64,000 nt of DNA from Marvania coccoides (Eukaryota; Chlorophyta; Trebouxiophyceae; Chlorellales; Chlorellaceae): contig OY978099.1 in NCBI GenBank assembly GCA_963854735.1, positions 2,248,287-2,312,286 on the forward strand. Direction: 5' to 3'. Below the pieces are notes generated by a model. That model searched no databases. It saw nothing but the letters and a program-made list of their open reading frames with translations, and was not told the DNA's origin. Below, piece after piece: positions 20,814 to 31,760 of this stretch. A program made the translations under genes and the position numbers. Every line of letters begins with the position of its first letter. Within the stretch, counting starts at the first letter, position 1.

Positions 20814-21939
20814 GGAGGAGGTGTCAGAGTTCAAATATTTAGGCGTTATATTTACGACTGGAAGGGATTTTGGTGCTGTGGCAGCGGCGGCACGGCTGAA
20901 AACAGCGAGGGGAGCGCTGGCAGTGATGTGGCGGCGGTGCGCACAGCTGGGGATCACATCGGCACGACTTCTTGGCGAATTCTTTAATGCGGTGGTGATC
21001 CCAACATTGGGATACGGAGTAGAGACCTGGGGGCCAGCCCAGGTGGCAGCTGCGGTGGGCGGTGACGGCAACGACAAGTGCGAGATTTTCTACCGAGCCT
21101 TCTTGCGGCGTGTGTTGGGAGTACGCAAAGGCACGGCCAACGTGGTCACACTGGGGGAATTTGGTCGCTTCCCCTTGGCGTGCGCTTGGGCGAAACGTAT
21201 CTATAGGTACTGGGAGCGACTCCACACCTTGCCTGACACCAGGGTGACGCTCAAGGCAGCATTTCGGGACAACCTTGCGCTGGCGCTGCAAAACTCATCT
21301 TCGCAGCGCTGTTGGGCGGCGCAAGTGCTGTGCTTGATCGACGCTTTAGGTCTGGAAAGCGGTGTGGCGGAAAGCGGCGTGGTGCCCGCGGGGAGCGACG
21401 ACCTGGACGACCCCAGGCTGGCAGAGGCGGCCATGCGCCAACGCTACATGGATTTATACCGTCAACAATCGGGGACGAAAACTGACTTTTACAAGGCAAC
21501 AATACGAGGCGGTGATACCACAATGAGTTCTTATATTTTGCAGCCGTACCTTTCTTCTGTCCTTTCGGTTCCGCGGCGGGTCTCTTTGGCAAGATTCCGC
21601 TGCAGCTCGCATCATCTTGGGGTGGAGACGGGGCGCTACGTTGGGCGGCCGCATTCGCATCGGACATGCCGCTTGTGTGCTTCTGGTTCTTGCGAGGACG
21701 AAGAGCACATGGTTCTTCACTGCACATGCCCTTCTTTGGTAGCAATGCGTGCTAAAAACAGCCCCAAAACCCCCTCCCCCCGGCCAGGAAAATCGGGCTC
21801 AAAATATGCTGAACTGTGCTATATTTTTCTGCCCAAAATTGTGGACCGAAACGGCAAAAATTCGCTTCTCAGGGACGAGCAAATAATCACTACAGTGTGT
21901 ACGGATGCTGATTTCTCTCTCATTTGGACACAATTTTAA
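20814..21939 (+). mobile_element. LINE fragment (RT end to zinc knuckle) with foreign C-terminus
   Basis: One ORF (20,821-21,939, 372 aa) covers the LINE from SEFKYLGVIF through the thumb and connector region to the zinc knuckle CRLCASGSCEDEEHMVLHC at about 21,666-21,722. After VAMRA (about 21,751) sequence no longer matches the other LINE copies: the ORF ends with an unrelated tail (KNSPKTPSPRPGKSGSKYAE and so on). No 3' tail is present, so the fragment was joined to other DNA by recombination, not by normal insertion. Confidence 0.8.
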
Positions 21940-22227
21940 GTATTTTAATATATTTAGCATGCTGAATGAACAATCCTCCTATATAATGAGAGGGGGCTAC
22001 ATACATACATACATACATACATACATACATACATACATACATACATTACAGGTTTAAAGTCCGCACAAAGAAGCAACGAAGGCAACATAGCAGACTGGCA
22101 CTGAAGTGCAAGCAGAAATAATAATAATAAATTGATGAATGAAAATGAGAATAAAGAAAGACCAAAGAAAAATCAACCGCTTAAAAGAAACAGAGAAAAG
22201 AATAACAAAGGAAAAGAAAAGAAAAGC

Positions 22228-23481
22228 TTATATCCAACCACGCAGCTTCTCATACTCGCCAGCGTCATAGCTGGCTTTAATGAAAGAAGCAACCTGCTTC
22301 GGAGCTTGCTGCAAAAACTGAAAAATATTCAAAGGAGAAGAAGGGGAAGACGAAGAAGAAGATGGCGCGTCAGGGAATAAATATGGGTAGGATGCACGCA
22401 TTGCTACCAAAGAAGGGCATGTGCAGTGAAGAACCATGTGCTCTTCGTCCTCGCAAGAACCAGAAGCACACAAGCGGCATGTCCGATGCGAATGCGGCCG
22501 CCCAACGTAGCGCCCCGTCTCCACCCCAAGATGATGCGAGCTGCAGCGGAATCTTGCCAAAGAGACCCACCGCGGAACCGAAAGGACAGAAGAAAGGTAC
22601 GGCTGCAAAATATAAGAACTCATTGTGGTATCACCGCCTCGTATTGTTGCCTTGTAAAAGTCAGTTTTCGTCCCCGATTGTTGGAGGTAAAAATCCATGT
22701 AGCGTTGGCGCATGGCCGCCTCTGCCAGCCTGGGGTCGTCCAGGTCGTCGCTCCCCGCGGGCACCACGCCGCTTTCCGCCACACCGCTTTCCAGACCTAA
22801 AGCGTCGATCAGGCACAGCACTTGCGCCGCCGAACAGCGCTGCGAAGATGAGTTTTGCAGCGCCAGCTCAAGGTTGTCCCGAAATGCTGCCTTGAGCGTC
22901 ACCCTGGTGTCACGCAAGGTGTGGAGTCGCTCCCAGTACCTATAGATACGTTTTGCCCAAGCGCACGCCAAGGGGAAGCGACCAAATTCCTCCAGTGTGA
23001 CCACGTTGGCCGTGCCTTTGCGTACTCCCAACACACGCCGCAAGAAGGCTCGGTAGAATATCTCGCACTTGTCGTTGCCGTCACCGCCCACCGCAGCTGC
23101 CACCTGGGCTGGCCCCCAGGTCTCTACTCCGTATCCCAATGTTGGGATCACCATCGCATTAAAGAATTCGCCAAGAAGTCGTGCCGATTTGATCCCTAGC
23201 TGTGCGCACCGCCGCCACATCACTGCCAGCGCCCCCCTCGCTGTTTTCAGCCGTGCCGCCGCTGCCACAGCACCAAAATCCCTTCCAGTCGTAAATATAA
23301 CGCCTAAATATTTGAACTCTGCCACCTCCTCCAGCTGCACACCCCTGTAAAGTTTATCTAAGATGCTGAAAACGGTGATGCTACGGTGGTCGTTGAGCGT
23401 AGTGGTGACCGCCCGCGGCTTGGGAACCATGGTAATCACACCCAGCGCCATGTCAAAAGGAATGGTCTTGGTTCGCACCAC
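22228..23481 (-). pseudogene. LINE copy D C-terminal ORF
   Basis: 417 aa. It begins MVRTKTIPFDMALGVITMVP, RT block 0-1 sequence, then jumps by deletion to the post-RT region, and ends with zinc knuckle CRLCASGSCEDEEHMVLHC and the true LINE C-terminus EYEKLRGWI at 22,228. The palm motifs with catalytic Asp residues are missing, so there is no polymerase activity. Confidence 0.85.
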
Positions 23482-24069
23482 CGCGTTAAACAGCCACCTT
23501 GAGATGTGGCAGGTCCAAACTGCCCGCCACCGCCATGTTATTCTTCAGCCGCATGATGCCTGCATGGACCTCTTCCTCCGTGAATTCCTGGTTCAAGATT
23601 TCGCCGTCGCCGCACAATGCCGCCAGCAGCGTGGGGATGGGGATCGCCCCCTCACCATCGCCCACGTGGTGGTCTCCGCCGTGAAGCTGCTCGCAGTATT
23701 CGGTTAGCTCCACCGCCGAATGTTGCGCCGGCGCCGCGTCGCCGCTCTTGTATTTCTTCCACACGGCCCGGGGGTTGCTGCGCCAGTCCGCCAGCACCTC
23801 TTGCTGTGTCGCGGCTTTATCCTTCTTCTCCAGCGCGCGTTTAAGGCTGGTAATTTGGCGGTCCAGAGCTCGCACCAAGGCTCCGTTCCCCTGCCGCCTA
23901 GCTTGCCGCCGCCGCTGCACCTAAGTTTTCAGCTGCGGGTCCCTGCCAATACGCCGCCAAGCTGCTTCGCGCGTATCCATGCGCTGGTGCCTCCCAATGA
24001 CCACTTTTGTGGCCCCAGCTGCGGCAAGGCCCTCCTCGATGACTCCTGTTATCGCTGCCAGCGCTGCCT

Positions 24070-24074
24070 CCACG
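24070..24074. repeat. Target-site duplication CCACG (left)
   Basis: CCACG directly precedes the TGTAAT end of the LTR element and is repeated directly after its other end at 27,550-27,554, which is the 5-bp duplication made by an LTR-type integrase. Confidence 0.85.
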
Positions 24075-24528
24075 TGTAATAGAGGGACTAGTTGTAGCAG
24101 CACAAGCTGCACTCCTTTGTTTCTCCTTACTTTAATCCCATCGAATAGCCATCTGACTTAGCATTCCAAATATGCCTCCACCTCTCTTTGATTCCTATTG
24201 CATGGCTATTTATGCCACTTCCCTTTCAGACACAAGCCCACGTATGCATTCTCCCTTTCTTGGCACACGTCTCGCACGCGCCTCCCTTTTATAAGACTAA
24301 TGCCCCGAGAATGGGGAGGCGCAGTCTTATAAAAGGGAGGCGCGTGCGAGACGTGTGCCAAGAAAGGGAGAATGCATACGTGGGCTTGTGTCTGAAAGGG
24401 AAGTGGCATAAATAGCCATGCAATAGGAACCAAAGAGAGGTGGAGGCATATTTGGAATGCTAAGTCAGATGGCTATTCGATGGGATTAAAGTAAGGAGAA
24501 ACAAAGGAGTGCAGCTTGTGCTGCTACA
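24075..24528 (-). repeat. 3' LTR of the gag-only element, with inverted duplication
   Basis: Larger than its partner (454 against 294 bases) because most of the LTR is present twice, head to head: 24,093-24,297 is the near-exact reverse complement of 24,324-24,528, two 205-base arms with a 26-base spacer. Only one or two mismatches were seen. It must have arisen after or during insertion. Confidence 0.85.
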
Positions 24529-25930
24529 ACTTTCCTCCCTCCTAAAGAGCTACGTCCTCTTTGAAGGCACGAGCATAGAAACGTAATGAAACATTTCAAT
24601 TGAAAATGCGAGTGGTTGTTCGCTAGGGAGCGTAGATGGATGGGAATAAGTTGAATAATGCAAAAGTCAAAGCGAATTTTCCTAGAGTGATGTGATACAT
24701 ATTAATGTCACATAGAAGTGCTTGGCGGGGTCTTGATATTGTGTTTTGGTCTTGGTCTTAAGATGTTATTGTGTAGACTTGGCAGAGGACGACAGGGAGG
24801 ACCTAGAACGTCTTGGTCTAGTAATTCGCGTGGTAAGCATTGAAGGCATTGGGTAGGACCCATGATGGAATCGTTGATGAATCTTGTAACTTGGGAGGCG
24901 CGGAGGTGGAATGGTAGCGGCAAGTGGCGTGGTGCTACGACAGAGGTAAAGGGGTGTCAGCTGGCTAAAATGCCGTGGCAACGCCCTTTTACTCTTTCAA
25001 GCAGGCACAATAAGCTATAGATCTTGATGATGTCAATTGGGAGCAGGGCTTGCATGGTGCAAATCAGTTCTTGGTCTTGGCGATGCCCGTTCTCCCTTTA
25101 GAATCGGAGGCGGTGGAGGAGAATGCAAGGTGGGTATCACTGGGGCTCAAGGGTGACACGTAGGTAGGGAAGGTCCATGTTGGCAACGGTGTGGTCATGA
25201 GTTTGGTCTCAGAGAAAAATGTCGATGAAATTTGATTGCGGTGAGAAGGAAGATAAACGTGAGCTTGGTCTTAATGGACGGCTTCGATGGCACCGTGATA
25301 TCCGGGCGTGCTGAAGGGCGGCGTTAAGCTTCGATGGCTCCATTAAGTGGCCACCTATGGGCATGCTGAAGAGTGAGGCTCGCGTCTTCGATGGCTCCGT
25401 GATTTCTGGGCATGCTGAAGGGTGGTCTGTAATAAAGGTGGTGGAGTCTAGGTAGGGCGGATGTGGAGAGGTGTGGTTTTCTTGGCCTTGGCGGCAGGGG
25501 ATCAAGCTGCGGCGCGGGCTACTAGCGCGATTGTTGCGCATTCTCGTTGGTAGAGATGGTCTCGCTGATGGAGGATGCCATGCAGGGCTTGTCTGCTGGT
25601 AAATACGCTCGTCGACTTGGCCCTAAGAGCGGCCATGTGTGGCAAATGCGCAAGGATGTTTGTAGGTTGGTCTTTCATGTGCCCTTGGTGGTGACTCCAT
25701 GGGCACAAGTCGTGAAACTTGAAGAAGATGAAACTTGGAACTTGGAACTTTAAGTTGAAACTTGAACTTGAATGGATGCCATTGGAGGGGCGGGGTGGTG
25801 GAGCCGCTAGTGAAGAAGTCTAAACAAGTAGGGTAGATATGGTCAGCTGCTTAGATAGTAAGCAAAGTGAAATGGTAGACACGATAGCAAAGTCGTTGCT
25901 GCAAGAAGCCGTGCGACGCAAGTTGCTAAT
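24529..25930 (-). other. Non-coding internal part of the gag-only element
   Basis: Between the gag stop and the 3' LTR there are about 1.4 kb with no coding potential for protease, RT or integrase. It holds a purine tract next to the LTR and three degenerate copies of a 45-60-base unit (CTTCGATGGCTCCGTGAT and GGGCATGCTGAAG) at about 25,281-25,430. Confidence 0.7.
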
Positions 25931-26929
25931 TCACCACTTGGTTGCGCATTGGTGGCCGTCGGCCCAGTTGGGGGCTCCGCACTTGAAGCAAGTCTTGGTG
26001 GTCTTGGTTGGGGGCTTGTCGTCATGGTTGTCATTGGTGCGGTCTTCGTTGAAGGACCGCTGTTGCGCGTTGTAGTGGTACACGCGCGCATGTTGTGGCA
26101 GGCGCCTATCGCCACGCTTGTTGTTGAGGTAGGGGTTGGAAAGGAAAGCATTGATCTCCATGGGGGTGTAGGAGGCGCCGTGTTCTTCAAACTGAAGGGG
26201 GTTACCCTCCAGCTGCGCGAGAAAGCGGAGTGCGCCGTCGAGCGTGATGTCGTACGTAGGGTCGTCTGCGCGCTTGCCAGCGATGTGGTTGTCTAAAGCC
26301 ATGTGGTGGGGGCGCAAAAGCTGGAACTTGAATTTCTCGAGTTTGGTGTCGTCGGAGAGCTGTCCCCCAGCTGTCTCGTAGCGCTGCACCCCGTGGATGA
26401 ACCTTGTGTAGAAGGCGGTGGTAGACTCCTTGGTGTCTTGGTTGATGGCGCGCAAGGCGTTGGCGGCGATGTCTTTGGAGTTGACGCTCGCAAATTGCTT
26501 GGTGAGGGCGGCAGCAAAGTCTTCAAAGGTGTGGAAGGGGTCGTTGGGGGAGGATTTACTAGACACGTTAACGACCCACTCGCGTGCAGGGCCGACAGTG
26601 TTGCGCACTGCAAAGGCGATCTTCTCCTGGGGACCCAGTTGGCGAGCGTGGAACGCAACTGCGCGCAGCTCCTTGAGAAAGTCCTCAGCCGTGATAGTGG
26701 TGGCTTCTCCAGAGAACTTGGACACCTTGGCTTCTTGTTGGATGAAGGCAGTGGCTTGGGAAGGGGGTGGGCGCTCGCTGACGGTTTGACGGAGAATGGC
26801 GTTCTCGCCGTGGAGGATGCGTAGTTGGTTCGCCAAATCCTCCTGTTGGATGGTGAGTTGGCGTAAGTGGGCCAATACCTCTACAACGCTGGGCTGCTCC
26901 AATGCAGGCGCTGGTTGAGGGGGCTCCAT
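25931..26929 (-). CDS. Gag protein of the LTR element
   Basis: 332 aa, uninterrupted. A glutamine- and leucine-rich N-terminal stretch (HLRQLTIQQEDLANQLRIL) could form a coiled coil; the middle has the retrotransposon gag core (KVSKFSGEATT, FVLK-like helical region, TFEDFAAALTKQFAS, TTAFYTRFIHGVQRY); the C-terminus has a zinc-knuckle-like CFKCGAPNWADGHQC. Gag packages the element RNA in virus-like particles in the cytoplasm. The knuckle spacing departs from the usual CX2CX4HX4C. The intact frame suggests recent activity or selection. Confidence 0.85.
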   Translation of the reverse strand: MEPPQPAPALEQPSVVEVLAHLRQLTIQQEDLANQLRILHGENAILRQTVSERPPPSQATAFIQQEAKVSKFSGEATTITAEDFLKELRAVAFHARQLGPQEKIAFAVRNTVGPAREWVVNVSSKSSPNDPFHTFEDFAAALTKQFASVNSKDIAANALRAINQDTKESTTAFYTRFIHGVQRYETAGGQLSDDTKLEKFKFQLLRPHHMALDNHIAGKRADDPTYDITLDGALRFLAQLEGNPLQFEEHGASYTPMEINAFLSNPYLNNKRGDRRLPQHARVYHYNAQQRSFNEDRTNDNHDDKPPTKTTKTCFKCGAPNWADGHQCATKW

Positions 26930-27255
26930 TGCAGGGGGGGGTCTTGATGAAAGGTGGGTGGGTGGATGGGTGTTGTGGGTAGGGCTTGAAGTTGAGTTTA
27001 GCCTCGTGTTGAAGTTAAGCCTAGTGTGTTTAGGACTGATAGAAATTGTGCGTACGCGTTTTTTCTTTTCGATTGGGTGTTCTAGAATATTCTAGATATA
27101 GTGGTCTAGAGGTTGAAGTGTGTCTCTGGCACGGCACAAAACCTTCTACCAGTGTATGAAAATATGAATGGGGAGGTGAGCACTTGAACAGCGCCGATAT
27201 ACGTGCTCGTTCAAGGACCTTGATATGATTTTTTTGCAAATGAGTCGAAACCAAG
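26930..27255 (-). promoter_or_regulatory. 5' leader of the gag-only element
   Basis: Lies between the 5' LTR and the gag start. It begins with a possible primer-binding site (TGGTTTCGACTC on the minus strand, two bases inside the LTR). Which tRNA it would pair with is not determined. Confidence 0.5.
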
Positions 27256-27549
27256 TTTAATAGAGGGACTAGTTCTATTAGTATGAGTATTTACAGGACT
27301 AATTATGGCAATAATAACTAATGCCCCGAGAATGGGGAGGCGCAGTCTTATAAAAGGGAGGCGCGTGCGAGACGTGTGCCAAGAAAGGGAGAATGCATAC
27401 GTGGGCTTGTGTCTGAAAGGGAAGTGGCATAAATAGCCATGCAATAGGAATCAAAGAGATGTGGAGGCATATTTGGAATGCTAAGTCAGATGGCTATTCG
27501 ATGGGATTAAAGTAAGGAGAAACAAAGGAGTGCAGCTTGTGCTGCTACA
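27256..27549 (-). repeat. 5' LTR of the gag-only element
   Basis: 294 bases; matches the right arm of the 3' LTR over 27,318-27,549 and its last bases over 27,256-27,274. It includes TATAAAAG-like sequence (plus-strand CTTATAAAAGGG; minus strand CCCTTTTATAAG) which may serve as the promoter TATA region. Ends in TTAAA rather than TTACA, one substitution from the expected CA end. Confidence 0.8.
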
Positions 27550-27740
27550 CCACGCCTCTACCGTCCGTCGCTGCATCCGCCGCTGCCGCCGCGGCCAGAA
27601 GTAGCTGGGGACGTTCTTGAAAAAATGTGACGTAGTCCTTGACTTGGCCACTCGTGAGCAAAAATGTATTGCTTGGAGGGAGCAAGGGAATTGAGTTAGT
27701 AGGGGCGGTTGTGTGAGTAGGTCGTACCTCCTGATAGAAA

Positions 27741-29225
27741 TCATGGAGGCTGAGCCTGAGGGGGCAGTGGTCCATCCCACCTCTCATGCGGTGGGGGTCC
27801 CTCGATCTCAAGGCTAGCCTTGGACAGGAGGTCTTGGTCGAGTAAAATATAGTCGGTGGTAGATTTTTGGTTACGTGAATTCCAGAAAGTAAAGTTACCA
27901 GAGGTTTCGCCGGCGAATCTACCGTTAGCGATGAAGATCTCGGCAATGGCCTCCTCCATGCCCAAAATCCATTTCCCCATCTCGTTTAGCGGCCGCGCAA
28001 CATCTTCGTTTCGCCGCTGCGCCGACGCTGCAGTGTGCGCGTTAAAGTTGCCAGCGACGATTACGTTGCCCATTCCACACGCTTGGGCAACCTGTTGTTC
28101 CAAGCAAAAGCTTGCGTCAGTCATGTCAGGGTCACTTAGTTTAAAATAGCAGGCGGGAATAAACAAATCCTGGGGCAGTCCGGCCTCTTTATCAAATTGG
28201 AGCCAAGAAAAATGGCGACCATGGTACCGTTCCTCCAGCCAAGGGGTGGCAAATGAGTCCAGGTCCAGAGAAACATAGACCGCTACTCCCCTGCGGGCGC
28301 CTCCCGCCGCCATTGTTGACGCGATTGGGGGTGGGAAACTGTAGGCGCGGTAGTTTGGCACCGTTGGGGGAGTGTCTTTGTCGCTCAGCCATGTTTCTGT
28401 AAGGATGGCAAGGCGCTCCCCTCGAAAAAGTGAGAAAACAGCGGACGGCTCACTTTGGAGGAGGCCTTTTACGTTGAGCAGGAGAAGCCAGGGGCTGCGG
28501 TGGACCACGGTGGCCGTTCCCCCTTGACTCCCTCCCCCCTGTCGAGAATTTACGGGTGTGGAGACACCCGGCGTGGGGTCTGGGGCCGCGCGATTTGGGC
28601 CGGCCTGGTTGTCATTTCCCCGCCGCGGGTGGTGCTGTGGGACGGCGCGCACCGCGGTGGAGGGGACAGGCTGGCGTGGTGGGACAGCCTCTTGCCCAGC
28701 ACGAGTAGGACGCGTGTGGGGGCGGCATTGGGGGCGGGAGCGGGGAAGCTGACCGTGCCGTCTGGGTGCCCTCGGGGGAAAGCAGACAAGCTGCTGGGGG
28801 GTGGGGCACGCCATAGGGATAATGATACACGGCGGGTTAAAATCGGGGGTGGGCGCCGGGTGAGGGCGCCTCCAGCAGTCGCGGTCTGAGCGGTGTGGCA
28901 CAGCGGGGCTTCTGCGTTGAGCGATGTGGGCGCGGTGGGCCAGGTGGTCGACGTGATAGTCGATGGACACCTGGACGTAGCTTGAGAGCCGGGATTTCGC
29001 GCACCAGATCGCTTTTCGGGTTGCGTGGGGGACTTCGAGGACGATAACTGAGCGGGGGCAGCCAAAAAAGTCGTGAGCGACAAGGGTTTCCAGAGCACGC
29101 ACGCCATCAAGGGGTTCAATATTCAAACAGTTGCGAGAGAACTCCTTAAAATTCCCCAAAGCGGTGTGGAGGCTGTCGTTGATTCTATGGTCCAGCCCAT
29201 AGACGACAATATTTTCCATCCGCAA
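27741..29225 (-). pseudogene. LINE copy D ORF1-like/endonuclease region
   Basis: 494 aa. The N-terminal part (MRMENIVVYGLDHRINDSL, then a proline-rich stretch) is a gag-like or RRM-like ORF1 region. The C-terminal part is an EEP-type endonuclease: LAILTETWL, VIVAGNFNAHT (the usual GDFNAH with D to N) and STTDYILLDQDLL. Near 27,775 an extra four bases relative to copy B shift the frame just before the DHCPL catalytic His block, so the domain is incomplete. In function it would nick the target DNA. Confidence 0.8.
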
Positions 29226-29859
29226 TGATGGCCAGGCCGTGGCAGCGTTGGTGGCGTTGGCGGCGGGAGCGGGCGGCGTTGGGGAAGGTTGCGCCCGGAA
29301 ATCTGCAATCCGAGAGACTGTCCACTTGAAAACAGTCCTATCATTGAATTAGCGGGGCACTAGGCCATCCAGAGCGGGCTGTGACTTGTACATGCGTTGT
29401 TTGACAGCTACACCAATCACCGGCGGTCCGGGGGCAAGCGCGTTGGCCGTCCCGTCCCACTCAGAGCGTGGGATGGGGAAGGCAACACCAAGACGATGCT
29501 TGCCGCAGGCCGTGGTTCGGATTCGGCCGGTGATTTTGGTGGGGACACCTGCTGCCTCACAGCCAGACTCGTAGTAATGAGCCACGAGCGCTGCTGCATC
29601 AAAAGTTGCGCGATTGTAAATGCATTTCTGCTTCCCAAATGGAAGCTGGGGCAAAGTAGGGATACTAAGAGAGTGTTCACGACGGAGTTTGCGCATCAGT
29701 ATGTTTCTTATTGTTGCCCAAGGTGTTGATGACGGTACGGGAAGATGAGATAAGAGTACTGCTAATCGAAAACATTCTTCTAGGTGACGGTTTCCACCCC
29801 GTCAAGTCTCTGCATTCTTTTCGGAGGCTCGCTGCACCACGATCCGTTGATTTAAAGAA

Positions 29860-30148
29860 GGTAGACCAAGAAGATGGGGTGAGGTGGGGTTTCTAAATGG
29901 CAATAAACTATTTTTAATTAGTTTTATTCTTTTTCTTTCGCCTCTTCTTGATGTCATTTTTTCCAACTATTGTTTTGTCTAGGTAATATTTTAATCCTGC
30001 ATTTTTTTGTGCGCGGCCCCCCTTGGGAGCAGCGCCCACCGGAACTGCAGCGGAGCAGGAAGCGTAAGAAGCGGCAAGAGCGGCAGCTGATAAAAAATAG
30101 TTTATTGCCATTTAGAAATCCCAACTCACCCCATCTTCTTGGTCTACC
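29860..30148. mobile_element. Foldback/MITE-like element
   Basis: GGTAGACCAAGAAGATGGGG and the following bases (29,860-29,915) are repeated in reverse complement at 30,092-30,148 with only about two mismatches over 56 bases. The middle (about 175 bases) carries a basic short coding stretch but no transposase. This is the structure of a foldback or MITE element. No target duplication was evident. Confidence 0.75.
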
Positions 30149-31000
30149 ACGTACTGGATGTACGTGTCGGGGATTAGCAGCGTGCAACATCGCCTCGTAC
30201 ATGTTCTTGGGGGAGTCAGCGTCTCCAACACTGGCATCGACAGCCACGTCGCGTGCAGGCGCCAGATCCAGAGAAGATGGCATTCGGGCCGTGGCCCTGA
30301 AAATTGAGACCGGTGGTGGCTACCTGGCCAGGCACGTGCGTCGGATGCTGGACTTGAAGAGGCTTGAGGACGTGCAGCGGCTAGGAGAGTTGCTGGCGTA
30401 TGCGGGTGGATGTTACAGGCTCTTATCTATCTTGGAAATAAACAACTCATTGGGTGCCTACGTGCACTGCCAGGCAATTAAATTGCTTGGCCGCTGATTC
30501 TCACCAGCTCTTGGAGCAAATCGCGTTTTTCTCTTCTCTACTCTGCCTCAGTATATCGAGGGGAGTCCACACACTTCTGCAGAAGCAGAAGAGAAGCGAA
30601 ATTTTTTAGGAGTGATTGTACATCCCAAAAATTGCGATTTTTGTTTAAGTCCTCTGGTCCTTTCGGCTCTTAATCAGCGTTTCCAAGCTGAACTAAGGCC
30701 ACTGGACGTATCGGGAGACCCGCTACGCCCACACCTGCTCTTTGCAGAGCATGGTCCTTTCGGAACCAGTGTGAGACCAGTTTTTGTTGGGCTTTCGCAC
30801 CACTCGCGCTCATGGCTTTCGCACCATTTCGCACGGAAAAGGGGTGGGGCGGACGCGCTTTCGCGCATACCGCCCCGTGTCAGAGGTCAGGGAAAGATCA
30901 AACAAAAATGGACGTAAAAATCAAGGGCTACTTACTCAAGTAGGTCCTTAGTAGTAATCGATCAAATACTGTTACAGGCTCTTATTTATATTCTGTAACT
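30149..31000. other. GC-richer region with unrecognised ORFs
   Basis: The + strand ORF 29,970-30,497 (part: HVRRMLDLKRLEDVQRLGEL and LAYAGGCYRLL) and the ORF 30,612-30,917 have no family I recognise. The first has a helical character with leucine spacing, so it may be a fragment of a real protein, but one end lies in the foldback element. Repeated phrase TTTCGCACCA near 30,795-30,830. Confidence 0.35.
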
Positions 31001-31002
31001 TA

Positions 31003-31760
31003 AGAACTAAGGAGGAATCAGTCGGGTGCGGGTGATGAGGCCTTTCTAAGTAAGATCCTCGTACATGCTGCGCATGCTGTCCACACTGTAACAGTGGAGG
31101 CCGTAGTTGAGGAAGAAAGGCGTTTGATGGGTGCTGGCTTGGACGGCATTCTTTTTGGCGAACTCGACGGGGGTGAGGAGCTTGTCCCAGTCGGTTTGGT
31201 GCTCAGAGGTGTAGCAACGTAGCATGCCTTCAACGGTGCGGTTGGTGCGCTCGGTCTGGCCGTCGGTTTGCGGGTGGAAGGCGGTGACATGGCGAGGTCG
31301 GTGCCGACGAGCTTGAGGAGTTCTTTCCAAAAGGTGGAGGTGAAGCGGGGGCCGCGGTCAGAGACGATGGATTGGGTCAATCCGTGGAGGCAGAAGATGT
31401 GGCCAAAGAAGAGGCGGGCGGTGAGCTTTGCGGAGATCTTGATGGTGGTCGGGACAATGTGAAACATCTTGGAGAGGTTGTCCACGAAAAAGATGATGGT
31501 GTCGTGGCCGCAGGCTGCCTTGGGCAGGCTGGTGATGAAGTGAAGGAAAAAAAACACAAGTCAGGGTGAGTCACTGATGGAAGATAAAATAAAATTGGAC
31601 GAGATTTAAGAAGATTAGCGGTGGACGAGGGCAGAAGAAGAAGAAGACCCCCGCGCGGTATGGGGTTTAGGGTTCGGTCAATTATGCGCGCGAGGGAGCT
31701 GAGGATGAAGCGCTCAGAATTGAGGAGGATACAAAATACAAATACAGTTGAGAGTTTCAC
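31003..31760 (-). pseudogene. Gypsy integrase remnant
   Basis: Two frames together carry the integrase core: GHDTIIFFVDNLSKM (first Asp), SIVSDRGPRFTSTFW (second Asp) in 31,557-31,018 and, after a shift near 31,290, FHPQTDGQTERTNRTVEGML (Glu) in 31,330-31,046. The end overlaps a 33-base sequence (GAACTAAGGAGGAATCAGTC and more) that recurs at 39,686-39,720. It is dead, and from a different Gypsy copy than the one at 2.2-5.2 kb. Confidence 0.85.

Larger units (their letters stand above)
24075..27549 (-). mobile_element. Gag-only LTR retrotransposon (TR-GAG-like, Gypsy-type)
   Basis: Bounded by LTRs that begin TGTAGCAGC (minus strand) and end TATTACA or TATTAAA, with a 5-bp CCACG duplication outside. 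It carries a single gag ORF on the minus strand and no pol. A purine tract (AGGAGGGAGGAAAGT, minus strand, 24,530-24,544) abuts the 3' LTR, and TGGTTTCGACTC (minus strand, 27,253-27,242) two bases inside the 5' LTR may be the primer-binding site. It sits inside LINE copy D. Elements with only gag move with pol supplied by other copies. Confidence 0.85.
21960..29800 (-). mobile_element. LINE copy D, split by a gag-only LTR element
   Basis: Minus-strand LINE. The 3' tail (CATA)n is at 21,999-22,046. Going upstream: C-terminal ORF 23,481-22,228, RT-proximal linker 23,920-23,486, then the break at 24,074/27,550 caused by the LTR element, then ORF1-like and endonuclease coding (29,225-27,741) and 5' sequence to about 29,800. 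The 5' end matches 48,279 onward in copy F. Relative to F it lacks the RT core: SILDKLY is joined directly to RGVQLEEV near 23,350, with a short shared TACA at the junction. It is therefore defective. Confidence 0.85.
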
